Source of the DNA: an uncultured Fibrobacter sp.
GTDB taxonomy: Bacteria > Fibrobacterota > Fibrobacteria > Fibrobacterales > Fibrobacteraceae
NCBI RefSeq assembly: GCF_947305105.1
Contig: NZ_CAMZCS010000025.1
Location: forward strand, 1-49,285
Length of the DNA stretch: 49,285 bases
Direction of reading: 5' to 3'
Part shown: piece by piece, positions 26,974 through 34,866 of the stretch
How positions within the stretch are numbered: the stretch's first letter is position 1
How the letters are laid out: each line of letters opens with the position of its first letter
Position numbers and translations under genes: made by a program
The notes under the pieces: generated by a model
Database searches by the model: none
Seen by the model: only the letters and a program-made list of their open reading frames with translations
Told to the model about the DNA's origin: nothing

Positions 26974-27264
26974 ATGCGGGAGGGGACCGTGCGGCCTTCG
27001 CTAAAGTGAGCAAGTGAGCGTCGCAGCGGCAAGCAAAACAGCCTAGCTTAACCTTATACATCGTGAGATATCTGATTAGGTATAATGATAACGGGATAGC
27101 GTCTTGAGAATGGAGCGTCGGCCACAACCTTTTAAGGTGAGCGCCGCAGCCATACTTGTATGGCTATGGCCGAACCGTAAGGTTGGCGTTTGCGCCAGGA
27201 AGGGGAGGGTGCAGGGAGGGGACCGTGCGGCCTTCGCAACTCCGAGCTGGGTCCCCTCCCGCAT
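26974..27264. repeat. 291-bp non-coding element with 15-bp terminal inverted repeats
   Basis: The left end ATGCGGGAGGGGACC (26974-26988) is the exact inverse of the right end GGTCCCCTCCCGCAT (27250-27264). A 24-base block starting GGGAGGGGACCGTGCGG occurs as a direct repeat at 26978-27001 and 27214-27237; the second copy can also fold with the right end. Inside is a perfect palindrome, AGCCATAC-TT-GTATGGCT, near 27147-27164. No protein is supported in it. It fills most of the 482-base gap between the divergent aroQ and cobW-type genes. The rest of the gap (26913-26973, 27265-27347) is AT-rich and must hold both promoters. Confidence 0.7.
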
Positions 27265-27347
27265 AATCTTCATAATTACACATTAGAAAAAATAGCCCTG
27301 AATACTCAATACCCACCCACGTTCTCTCAAAACAAACAAATCAAGCC

Positions 27348-27394
27348 CTCGCAAAAAAGTTAAATTTCCTCGCAAAAAAGTTAAATTTCCTCGC
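27348..27394 (+). repeat. 21-bp tandem repeat running into the cobW-type start codon
   Basis: Two identical 21-base units beginning CTCGCAAAAAAGTTAAATTT (27348-27368 and 27369-27389) are followed by CTCGC, the start of a third unit, directly before the ATG at 27395. There is no Shine-Dalgarno sequence in them. Confidence 0.85.
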
Positions 27395-28708
27395 ATGAAA
27401 AAGTCAGTACCTATTACACTGCTCACCGGTTACCTCGGAGCCGGTAAAACCACCCTCCTCAATTTCGTCCTCAACAACCAGCAAGGCTACCACGTCGCCG
27501 TCATCGTGAACGATATCGGCGAAGTGAACATCGACCAGACGCTCATCGAAAAGGGCGGAAACATCACCAAGGAAGATTCCGGCAAGGTCGTCCCGCTCTC
27601 CAACGGCTGCATCTGCTGTTCCCTCAAGACCGACCTCCTGGAACAGATTGCCGAACTCCTCGAAATGAACAAGTTCGACTACATCCTCATCGAAGCGAGC
27701 GGCATCTGCGAGCCCATCCCTATCGCCCAGACCATCTGCATGGCCGGAAGCCAGCTGCGGAGCCGCGACGGGCGCCCCCTCCCCTGCCACCTGGACAACA
27801 TCGTCTCCGTGGTGGACGTCGCCCGCCTCGCCGACGAATTCGCCGGCGGCCAGAAACTCCTGGACAAGGACCTCGAAGAAGAAGACATCGCGAACCTCCT
27901 CATCCAGCAAATCGAATTCTGCAACACCATCGTGATGAACAAGGTCGATAGTTTGTCCAAAACCGACCTCGAACACGTGAAGGCCGTGGTGCGCGCATTG
28001 CAGCCCGAAGCCAAGATGATCGAGACGAACTACGGCAAGGTCGAGATGAAGGATATCCTCGACACCAAGCAGTTCGACTTCGAAAAGGTCGGGAATTCTG
28101 CCGCCTGGGCCAAGGAACTCATGAAGGAAACGGCTCCCGAAGACATCGATGACGACGACGATGACCACGACGAGCACGAGCATCACCATCATCATGACCA
28201 CGACGACCCTTCGACAAGCTCAGGGACCGAAGGACATCATCATCACCATGACCATGATCACGAGGACCACAGCCATTGCGACCATGAACACGGCGTGTGC
28301 CACTGCGGCCACCACCACGACAAGGACCATCCGCATGGCGACGAATATGGCATCAGCACGTTCGTTTACGAACGCCGCCGCCCGCTCATCCGCGAACGTT
28401 TCGAAGTTTTGCTGGACGACTACCCCACAAGCATCATACGCACCAAAGGACTTGTGTGGTTCGAAGACGACCGCGACAACAGTTTCTTGTTCGAACAGGC
28501 CGGCAAGCAGGCTTCTGCCCAGAATTTCGGCCCCTGGTTCGCTTCCGAAAACGAAGAAATGCAAAAGCGCATTCTCCGCGAAAACCCGGACCTCGTAAAA
28601 GTGTGGGACGATAAGTACGGCGACCGCATCATCCGCCTCGTATTCATCGGCCAGCACATGGACAAGAAGAAGATTATCGCCGCGATGGATTCCTGCCTCG
28701 GCGAATAA
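27395..28708 (+). CDS. CobW/COG0523-family metal-chaperone GTPase with His-rich loop
   Basis: The protein has 437 residues. It shows the P-loop GYLGAGKTT (12-20), the family CxCC metal site as GCICCSL (72-75), the E-x-SG-x-EP motif (EASGICEPIP) and NKVD for guanine recognition. Residues about 250-320 are a His/Asp-rich segment with many HHHH and HxH runs plus a few Cys, suited to storing or binding Zn, Ni or Co. The C-terminal CobW domain (GLVWFEDD) follows. COG0523 proteins deliver metal, mostly zinc, to client enzymes using GTP. Client and metal cannot be told here: there is no zur box or B12 gene nearby. Inside the His-rich loop nine residues (PSTSSGTEG) come from a palindromic repeat insertion. 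Confidence 0.9.
   Translation: MKKSVPITLLTGYLGAGKTTLLNFVLNNQQGYHVAVIVNDIGEVNIDQTLIEKGGNITKEDSGKVVPLSNGCICCSLKTDLLEQIAELLEMNKFDYILIEASGICEPIPIAQTICMAGSQLRSRDGRPLPCHLDNIVSVVDVARLADEFAGGQKLLDKDLEEEDIANLLIQQIEFCNTIVMNKVDSLSKTDLEHVKAVVRALQPEAKMIETNYGKVEMKDILDTKQFDFEKVGNSAAWAKELMKETAPEDIDDDDDDHDEHEHHHHHDHDDPSTSSGTEGHHHHHDHDHEDHSHCDHEHGVCHCGHHHDKDHPHGDEYGISTFVYERRRPLIRERFEVLLDDYPTSIIRTKGLVWFEDDRDNSFLFEQAGKQASAQNFGPWFASENEEMQKRILRENPDLVKVWDDKYGDRIIRLVFIGQHMDKKKIIAAMDSCLGE
28208..28233 (+). repeat. 26-bp palindromic repeat inserted in the His-rich loop
   Basis: The element has CCTTCG at the left and CGAAGG at the right, with ACAAGCTCAGGGAC between. It is read in frame as PSTSSGTEG between DD and HHHHH. 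The sequence type resembles short palindromic repeats dispersed in many bacterial genomes, often between genes; that comparison is from memory. Confidence 0.65.
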
Positions 28709-28740
28709 TTTTCGAAAAAACTTCAAAAACTACATCGACG

Positions 28741-28761
28741 CGCCCCGACCCAGTCGGGGCG
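28741..28761 (+). terminator. Candidate terminator after the cobW-type gene
   Basis: CGCCCCGAC (28741-28749) and GTCGGGGCG (28753-28761) form a perfect 9-bp stem with a 3-base loop, 33 bases after the stop. The following TTGTT is a poor T-run, so termination may be weak. Confidence 0.6.
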
Positions 28762-28762
28762 T

Positions 28763-28861
28763 TGTTGCATATACGCCCCAAGTGTTGCATATAGAAAATA
28801 TTTTCACAGACAAGGCTAAAAAATTGTGATTTTTCTCAAATTTCTAAATTTTTGTTGCATA
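28763..28861 (+). promoter_or_regulatory. Three direct repeats TGTTGCATA upstream of the TIGR02147 gene
   Basis: TGTTGCATA occurs at 28763-28771, 28783-28791 and 28853-28861, that is, at offsets of 20 and 70 bases, close to whole helical turns. The last copy ends 40 bases before the ATG at 28902. A TTGACT-like box follows at 28869. Probably binding sites for a regulator, perhaps the TIGR02147 protein itself. Confidence 0.5.
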
Positions 28862-28901
28862 AACATATTGACTTTTTGAAAATATCTATGTACATTTTTG
28901 A

Positions 28902-29741
28902 ATGATGAAACCGATTATTGAATATTCTGATTTTCGCCAGTTCATGCTGGACTACTACGAGGACCGCAAGCATCGCTCCGCGTTCTCGTGGCGTGAATTC
29001 TCGAAAATAGCGGGGTTCTCCTCGTCGTCGTACATGAAGGTGGTCTGCGAAGGCAAAAGCAAGCTGAGCCGCATCGGGGTGGAACGCACGGGCAGCGCCA
29101 TGGGTCTCGTGGGCTTCGAAATGGAATATTTCCGCGCCATGGTCGAATTTGGCCAGGCCCCCACCGAAGAAAAGAAGAAGGCCGCCTACGAACGCATGCT
29201 TTCCATCGCCAAGGTCCACAAGGTGCGCGTGATGGAAGGAGACCTGTTCGAATTCTATGATTCCTGGCAAAACCCGGTGGTGCGCGAACTCGCCCCGCTG
29301 ATGCCGGGAGCCACCCCCGGTGAAATCGCCAAGCAATGCTACCCCGACATTTCGGCAGCCGAGGTACAGCAAAGCCTGAATTTCCTTACGAAAGCAGGGC
29401 TCCTGAAAAAATCCGGCAACAACGCCTTTGTGTTGGCCGAAACATCCATCAAGGGAACACCCGATGCCACGCGCCTTGCGCTCCGCGGAATGCACCGGAT
29501 GATGTCCAAGCTCGCGACCCCCGCAATCGACCTCCCTGTGAACGAGCGCAACTTCAGCGGAGTCACGATGGGCCTTTCTCGCGAATCCTACAACAAAATC
29601 GAGACCGTTCTGGACGAATGCCGCCAAAAAATCATCTCCATCGCCGCCGAAGACAAGAACATCGAGCAAGTTTACCGCTTAAATTTACAACTGTTCCCGC
29701 TGACCAAAAACGTAAAGGAGTGCGAAAATGAAAATGCTTAA
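28902..29741 (+). CDS. TIGR02147-family protein (putative regulator)
   Basis: The protein has 279 residues. The N-terminus IIEYSDFRQFMLDYYEDRK followed by FSWREFSKIAGFSSSSYMKVVCEGKSKLS is the hallmark of TIGR02147, a family with many paralogs in Fibrobacter; the latter segment looks like a helix-turn-helix. A middle helical part contains FRAMVEFGQAPTEEKK. The C-terminal half (VQQSLNFLTKAGLLKK) resembles a second winged-helix. Function is not established; a DNA-binding regulator is likely. Its last 14 bases overlap the start of a lipoprotein gene, and three further lipoprotein genes follow, so it probably belongs with them. Confidence 0.88.
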   Translation: MMKPIIEYSDFRQFMLDYYEDRKHRSAFSWREFSKIAGFSSSSYMKVVCEGKSKLSRIGVERTGSAMGLVGFEMEYFRAMVEFGQAPTEEKKKAAYERMLSIAKVHKVRVMEGDLFEFYDSWQNPVVRELAPLMPGATPGEIAKQCYPDISAAEVQQSLNFLTKAGLLKKSGNNAFVLAETSIKGTPDATRLALRGMHRMMSKLATPAIDLPVNERNFSGVTMGLSRESYNKIETVLDECRQKIISIAAEDKNIEQVYRLNLQLFPLTKNVKECENENA

Positions 29742-30672
29742 GTCTTCCGTTCCTTTCGCTTTTGCAATCATGGTTGCGGCCTGTTTTTACACGGGCTGTT
29801 CCGACACCTCGAGCCTTGCAGGCACGGCCGAAGAGCCGAACGAACTCGCCAAAAACGACATCGATCTGAGATCGTCCAGTTCCAGCGAATCCAGTTCGTC
29901 TGTTCCAGAATCGTCGTCTTCCATCAAGACTCCAGCTTCCAGCGCAACTTCTTCGGACGCGAAATCCAGCAGTTCCGTAATCCCGTCCAGTTCTTCGATT
30001 TCCTCCAGCAGTTCCAAACCAGAACCGCAATCAAGTTCATCGAAAGATCCTGACGATTTCGCATTCAATTCCAGCGCATCGGAAGATCCTCAAAAGACCC
30101 CCGCCATGGACACCACCTCGCTTGAATACTACATCGCCCAATTCGGATTAGTGGACCCGGAACTGAACAACAGCGTTCTTGCGAGCCGAATCGCCTACGA
30201 GAAATCAGTCCCGCCCCCACAAGGCAATGATTCGAACACGCAGAGCACTCCTCCGACCGCCCAGACGACAGAATTCGACGTCCCGTGGCCAGCCGTATTC
30301 GTCAAGCAGAACATATACGCCTTGGAGTATTACTTCCCCGCCTTCGCCAAGGAAAATGCCGCTTTAATAGATTCCATCGCAAAAGGCACCGCAAGCGACA
30401 GCTGCAAACTCTACATGCAGAACACATGGGGCAATTCGCATTCTATCGGGCATTTCCTTGGGGCTGTTACCCGCGATACCGTCATTGTGTACGACATCGC
30501 CGCAGGCAACTGCACCGAAACAACACAGGACAAGAGAATCCGGTTCCTGTTCCGCTACTGCGGCGAATTCAAGTCCCATCCTGAAATCGTACACATCACT
30601 CTCGACGCCCATATTCCCGAAGACAAATGCCCGGTCCAGAAACAGGATGCGGAATGGTATAACGAAAGATAA
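29728..30672 (+). CDS. Lipoprotein 1 of the TIGR02147 cassette, with poly-Ser linker
   Basis: The 314-residue protein has a lipobox MVAAC19. Then come about 75 residues dominated by serine (runs such as SSSSSESSSS and SSSSISSSSS), a typical Fibrobacter surface linker, and a C-terminal domain of about 190 residues rich in Tyr, Phe and acidic residues with four to five Cys. I do not recognise that domain. The ATG at 29728 has an AAGGAG box inside the end of the upstream TIGR02147 gene and overlaps it by 14 bases, so the two are translated together. Unlike the next three lipoproteins it does not carry the Cys/Trp repeat module. Confidence 0.85.
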   Translation: MKMLKSSVPFAFAIMVAACFYTGCSDTSSLAGTAEEPNELAKNDIDLRSSSSSESSSSVPESSSSIKTPASSATSSDAKSSSSVIPSSSSISSSSSKPEPQSSSSKDPDDFAFNSSASEDPQKTPAMDTTSLEYYIAQFGLVDPELNNSVLASRIAYEKSVPPPQGNDSNTQSTPPTAQTTEFDVPWPAVFVKQNIYALEYYFPAFAKENAALIDSIAKGTASDSCKLYMQNTWGNSHSIGHFLGAVTRDTVIVYDIAAGNCTETTQDKRIRFLFRYCGEFKSHPEIVHITLDAHIPEDKCPVQKQDAEWYNER

Positions 30673-30686
30673 CGAGGAGAAACAAC

Positions 30687-31775
30687 ATGAAATCCGTTTT
30701 CGCTATCCTTAGCCTTTCAACCCTTGTCTTTTTTGCAGCCTGCGACAGCGATTGCTCCTGCGAACCGGTCAACGCCTCTTGCCAGGAGGGGGCATCCAAC
30801 AATATACCCGAAGCAAAATCGTCTAGCGACTTTACGCCTGTCGATACAGTCCCTTCGTCTTCGTCCGTGATTGAAAGCTCTTCTGCCGGAATAGAGAGCA
30901 GTTCCTCGACACTGCCCGAAAGTTCCTCCGACGACACCAAAAGTTCTTCTTCGCTGGTCAGAAGTTCCTCATCCATCAACGAGTCCAGTTCCGCTTCGGT
31001 AAGTTCAAGTTCTGCAGGATTCTTGGAAAAATGTATGGATTTCTCAAGCATGTGCAGAAATTGCGAAGGGCCATTTTGCCCACTCCCCTATAGGCCCTGC
31101 AACGAATGCCGTGAAGAAGGAATGATGGCAGAAGACTGTGTGACTGGTGGCGTGTACAAGTGTGAAAACGAGTCCTGGTATCTGACACAAGAAACCCAGT
31201 GCATGAATGTCGCACAGATTCCATGCAAGAACGATTCCACGAAATGCGGACGCAAGATTTGCAACTCGAACGCCCCCTGGACAATGACAGACTGCGAAAG
31301 CGGCGACGAGTACGTGTGCGCCGGATCCTACTGGACGCTCATGAAAAAAACGGAATCCTGTACCGTTATTATCGGTGCCGGGGATAGATATGAATCCATT
31401 CGCTGTAATAGAAGTGAAGCGGGAACAAGAACCATCGATTGCGCAAGAAACATCGAATACGAATGCCAGCTCGGAGGGTATTGGCAAGAAATCAACCCCA
31501 CCATAGGAGATACTTGCCTGGTCGAAGGCAGCATCGTGGAAGGTTACATAGAAAAATCCGACAGCACGAGAGACTTTACAATATTCATGTGCTACGAAGG
31601 CAAATGGGAAAAATACCGTGGCAGTTTCCAATCATTCAGTTGTGTAGACGTATCCATCGTCCGTACGCCATGCGACGTAAACGATGCGGCGAACGAATGG
31701 ATACACCAAGGCGACTGCGATTACCAATGCCGCAATGGCGTGTACGAGTTTGTGCCAAAATTGGCCGACGAATAA
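30687..31775 (+). CDS. Cys-rich lipoprotein 2 of the cassette
   Basis: The 362-residue protein has lipobox FFAAC19, a poly-Ser region (about 50-115), and a Cys-rich part. A module of roughly 40 residues is repeated, with the pattern D-C-x4-Y-x-C-x3-x-W and a further Cys: DCVTGGVYKCENESW, DCESGDEYVCAGSYW, DCARNIEYECQLGGYW. The protein ends like lipoproteins 3 and 4 (TPCDVNDAANEWIHQGDCDY, then NGVYEFVP). Disulphide-stabilised surface domain is likely. It is 14 bases after lipoprotein 1 with a GAGGAG box. Confidence 0.87.
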   Translation: MKSVFAILSLSTLVFFAACDSDCSCEPVNASCQEGASNNIPEAKSSSDFTPVDTVPSSSSVIESSSAGIESSSSTLPESSSDDTKSSSSLVRSSSSINESSSASVSSSSAGFLEKCMDFSSMCRNCEGPFCPLPYRPCNECREEGMMAEDCVTGGVYKCENESWYLTQETQCMNVAQIPCKNDSTKCGRKICNSNAPWTMTDCESGDEYVCAGSYWTLMKKTESCTVIIGAGDRYESIRCNRSEAGTRTIDCARNIEYECQLGGYWQEINPTIGDTCLVEGSIVEGYIEKSDSTRDFTIFMCYEGKWEKYRGSFQSFSCVDVSIVRTPCDVNDAANEWIHQGDCDYQCRNGVYEFVPKLADE

Positions 31776-31799
31776 AAGAGTAAAAAAAGGAGTTCCACA

Positions 31800-32873
31800 A
31801 TGAAAAACAAAATGCTTTTATCGCGGTTCGGAGCCGCGACATTAATTGCTGCGTTCGGATTGGTCGCTTGTGGCGACGACAGTTCCAGCGGGCCGATTGT
31901 TTCCAATGAAATAAATACTTCGGAGACCACTCCTGCATCGTCCGAAACGATACACTCTTCCGATTCGAAAACGACGAGTTCCGAAAGCACACAACCGGCT
32001 TCATCTGGGAATGAGCAACCGGCATCCAGTGGCACCGTTAACGAAAATTCTAGCTCCGCTGGAGTGCAATGCGATGCCTTGGCACCGGAATGTGGCTATA
32101 CGCTCGAAGAACTATGCGCAATGGGCCATACGAGCTATTGCACGGGGAGTTCCTCTTCGACAGCGAATTCAAGTTCGTCGCGATCCAAAGAACAGTGCGT
32201 GCCTATGCCGCACCTTGGAGATGCCGAAGGAATCGCCTACCAGATTCCGATATGCACCCCAGAACAAGAAGGCACGACACAGCCCGACTGCGAAACCGAC
32301 GATGTGTATGTTTGCCTAGATAGCCGCTGGACCAATATCCAGACCGAAACCTGTCGCCACATTACCGACGTTGGCGACACGAAAAAGCCGCACCCCTGCG
32401 AAACCGCATTCGACGTCGCGATGGATTGCACCAAGAACTTCTACATGATGTGCGCAGGCGGAATCTGGCTCAATGCGACGGGATGCGATACAACCAAGGA
32501 AAAATGCGGGTTCACAGACTACAAGCTCTGCAACGATTTTAACCTCAGGGAATACTGCAAAGACGACTGGCTCAACGAGCCCTGCCAAGGCGGCGATTCT
32601 CGCGCTTTGAGGGTATATGACAACGAGAATTCCACGAGCTATAGCAACATCGACTACATGTGTGTAGACGGAAGATGGGAGAACCGCATGAACTATTACT
32701 GCTCCGAAGGCAGGGGTTGCGGTTCGGGCGGTTTCCAGCATTGCTATGAAAGCGACATTATCGGTACAGCCTGCGATGACAAGAACAAGGACACCACGTG
32801 GATTCACAAGGACGACTGTGACTTTATGTGCGTGAACGGCAAGTACGAATTTATGGCACCCCCGACAATGTAA
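31800..32873 (+). CDS. Cys-rich lipoprotein 3 of the cassette
   Basis: The 357-residue protein has lipobox GLVAC24 followed by GDDSSS, then a Ser/Thr linker to about residue 125. The C-terminal domain aligns with lipoprotein 4 over its full length, with 16 matching Cys positions and shared motifs CDTTKEKCGF, DYKLC, WLNEPC, CVDGRW, DIIGTACD and NGKYEF. An additional copy of the DC-YxC-W module (DCETDDVYVCLDSRW) precedes it. An AAAGGAG box precedes the ATG. The protein is probably lipid-anchored and exposed in the outer membrane (no Asp at position +2). Confidence 0.88.
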   Translation: MKNKMLLSRFGAATLIAAFGLVACGDDSSSGPIVSNEINTSETTPASSETIHSSDSKTTSSESTQPASSGNEQPASSGTVNENSSSAGVQCDALAPECGYTLEELCAMGHTSYCTGSSSSTANSSSSRSKEQCVPMPHLGDAEGIAYQIPICTPEQEGTTQPDCETDDVYVCLDSRWTNIQTETCRHITDVGDTKKPHPCETAFDVAMDCTKNFYMMCAGGIWLNATGCDTTKEKCGFTDYKLCNDFNLREYCKDDWLNEPCQGGDSRALRVYDNENSTSYSNIDYMCVDGRWENRMNYYCSEGRGCGSGGFQHCYESDIIGTACDDKNKDTTWIHKDDCDFMCVNGKYEFMAPPTM

Positions 32874-32893
32874 TACGAATGGAGGATAAAAAC

Positions 32894-33739
32894 ATGAAAA
32901 AGAATATTTTGTTCAAGACATTCGATTGCGTAACCCTAATCGTCTCATTCGGGCTGATTGCCTGCGGCGATGACTCGAGTTCCAACCCCATTTCTAACAC
33001 ACCCTCATGTACCGCACTTACTCCTGAATGTGGCGTGCCTTACGAAAGCAGTTCTTCTCCGGTAGTAGATAATTCTTCCGATGCAGGAATTACATCGTCT
33101 GATGCCGCAAGTTCCTCGTCCATCGTGTTGTCCAGTTCCAGCATCGAAAACGTCGAAAGTTCGTCATCGGTAGTAAAGCCCAATTCGTCAAACTCCGGCG
33201 AAACGTGCATCCACATGAGCGACATTCCTGCCGACAGCGATTCTGACCCTTGGTGTTTCAACCAAGAAGGCCAACACGCCGTGGACTGCTTCACGCACGA
33301 GGCCTACCTCTGCGCAAAGGGTTTCTGGGAGCCGGCCCAAGACTGCGACACCACCAAAGAAAGGTGCGGGTTTGACGACTACAAGCTCTGCACGAAATTC
33401 GGCATCGATGAGTTCTGCAACGACAAGTGGCTTAACGAGCCTTGCTCCGAAGAAGACGGAAGTCGAGATCTCCACAGACGGGACTCCACCGGTGCAGAAA
33501 CCAATGGATTCATCAACTATATCTGCGTCGACGGCAAATGGGTGGACCGTTTCAGCCTTTACGAGTGCAGCACAGGCAAAAATTGCGGTGGGACAAGCAA
33601 AGCCGAGTGCAGAACGAATGATATCATCGGTACCGCCTGCGATGAAAAAGACAGAGAGAACTCATGGATTACCAAGGACGGTTGTGAATTCCAATGCAGA
33701 GACGGCAAGTACGAATTCGTTCCGCCACCCGTCTACTAA
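32894..33739 (+). CDS. Cys-rich lipoprotein 4 of the cassette
   Basis: About 281 residues from the ATG at 32894, which has a GGAGG box 8 bases upstream; the frame is open further 5' but a signal peptide begins only here. Lipobox GLIAC24 is followed by GDDSSS, a Ser linker, and the 16-Cys domain shared with lipoprotein 3 (CDTTKERCGF, DYKLC, WLNEPC, CVDGKW, DIIGTACDEKD, DGKYEFVPPP). Last gene of the cassette; a good terminator follows. Confidence 0.88.
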   Translation: MKKNILFKTFDCVTLIVSFGLIACGDDSSSNPISNTPSCTALTPECGVPYESSSSPVVDNSSDAGITSSDAASSSSIVLSSSSIENVESSSSVVKPNSSNSGETCIHMSDIPADSDSDPWCFNQEGQHAVDCFTHEAYLCAKGFWEPAQDCDTTKERCGFDDYKLCTKFGIDEFCNDKWLNEPCSEEDGSRDLHRRDSTGAETNGFINYICVDGKWVDRFSLYECSTGKNCGGTSKAECRTNDIIGTACDEKDRENSWITKDGCEFQCRDGKYEFVPPPVY

Positions 33740-33757
33740 ATCAATCCATTAATCTTC

Positions 33758-33785
33758 AAAGGCCCTGCACAGGGGCTTTTTTTTA
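33758..33785 (+). terminator. Terminator of the lipoprotein cassette
   Basis: AAAGGCCCTG and CAGGGGCTTT form a stem with one mismatch, followed by a run of nine T. It lies 18 bases past the last lipoprotein stop. It may also act weakly for the converging rluA-type gene. Confidence 0.85.
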
Positions 33786-33802
33786 ATGCTTTGCACTTGC
33801 TG

Positions 33803-34840
33803 TTAGCTCAGCTTTGTTCCTAATAATTTTGCCATGTCTGGCGGGAAGTCGTGATTTTCAAATTCACGGGGTTCGTCCCAATACGGGAGCAAAATCTGCA
33901 CTTTGTACGCATAAAGCATCTGGTGGTGCGCCCCCAAAACCCGGTAATCTTCTTCAGTCAGCTCTCCGCGGGTCATCTTGTCGTAATAGACGCCCCCATG
34001 GCTATAAAGGCGGTCGCCCACGATGGGGAAACCCAATTCCAGTAGATGCGCACGAATCTGGTGTTTGCGCCCGGTCAAAAGTTCAGCCTCGACCACGTCA
34101 AGCATTCCCAAGTCCGGGTGTTCTACCGAGAATAGCTTGCGGAAGCGCGTATGGCAAGGCTTGCCGTCATAAAAATGGTGCATGCGCAGCCGAATCGGGT
34201 CGGTAGGGTCTTCGCGCAGCGGCATTTCGCAATCCACGACGCCATCCTTATCCACCGAAACACGCCGACCGAGTTTCGCAAAAAAATGTTCTTCAGGAAC
34301 AGGCCCGTCGGGGAAGCCCGCAGGCACGACGGCCAAGTAGAACTTGCGCAACAAAATCCGGTCTAGATTCTTTTGGAAACGGGACGCCGTAGAGGCATCC
34401 TTCGCAAATAGCATGAGCCCGCCGGTATCGCGGTCGAGCCGGTGCATCGGGGTGGCCGACTCGCAGTCAAAGGCCCTGCGGATAATCGCAGCAAAGGTAT
34501 TGTAGAAAATACGGCCCGTATGGTGAACCGGAACGCCCGCCGGTTTTGCCACCAGCAAAAACTCGTCATCCTCGAAAACCGTCGTGAAGTGGGTCGGGAC
34601 CTCAGGTTCGGTATAATTCTCCACGTGGTAGACCACTTTGTCGCCGCGATGCGCGATGGACTCTACTGTGGCCACCTCGCCGTTCAGCGTCACGAGCCCG
34701 CGTGTCAGGCGGTCAAACCAGTCTTCGCGACTATGATAGGTAAAACGCTCGCACAGGGAATCCAGCAAAAAACGTCCGTCCTGTTCAGGGCGAATTTCGC
34801 TTTCGAAGAACATATCCGATGGGGCTTTCTCGTACTGCAT
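33803..34840 (-). CDS. RluA-family pseudouridine synthase
   Basis: The 345-residue protein has an N-terminal S4-like RNA-binding part (DWFDRLTRGLVTLNGEV, then HRGDKVVYHV) and the RluA catalytic core. The core carries VAKPAGVPVH, the catalytic Asp motif MHRLDRDTGGLMLFAK, RKFYLAVV, and LLTGRKHQIRAHLLELGFPIVGDRLYS. It isomerises uridine in rRNA or tRNA; RluA, RluC, RluD and TruC cannot be told apart here. Last gene of a minus-strand run of five. Confidence 0.9.
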   Translation of the reverse strand: MQYEKAPSDMFFESEIRPEQDGRFLLDSLCERFTYHSREDWFDRLTRGLVTLNGEVATVESIAHRGDKVVYHVENYTEPEVPTHFTTVFEDDEFLLVAKPAGVPVHHTGRIFYNTFAAIIRRAFDCESATPMHRLDRDTGGLMLFAKDASTASRFQKNLDRILLRKFYLAVVPAGFPDGPVPEEHFFAKLGRRVSVDKDGVVDCEMPLREDPTDPIRLRMHHFYDGKPCHTRFRKLFSVEHPDLGMLDVVEAELLTGRKHQIRAHLLELGFPIVGDRLYSHGGVYYDKMTRGELTEEDYRVLGAHHQMLYAYKVQILLPYWDEPREFENHDFPPDMAKLLGTKLS

Positions 34841-34866
34841 AATCCTATCGTCCTAAAGCAACCCAA

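Noticed and set aside
27104-27286. A 60-codon frame inside the 291-bp element
   Set aside because: It covers the internal palindrome and repeat ends, has no ribosome site, and its product is low in information.
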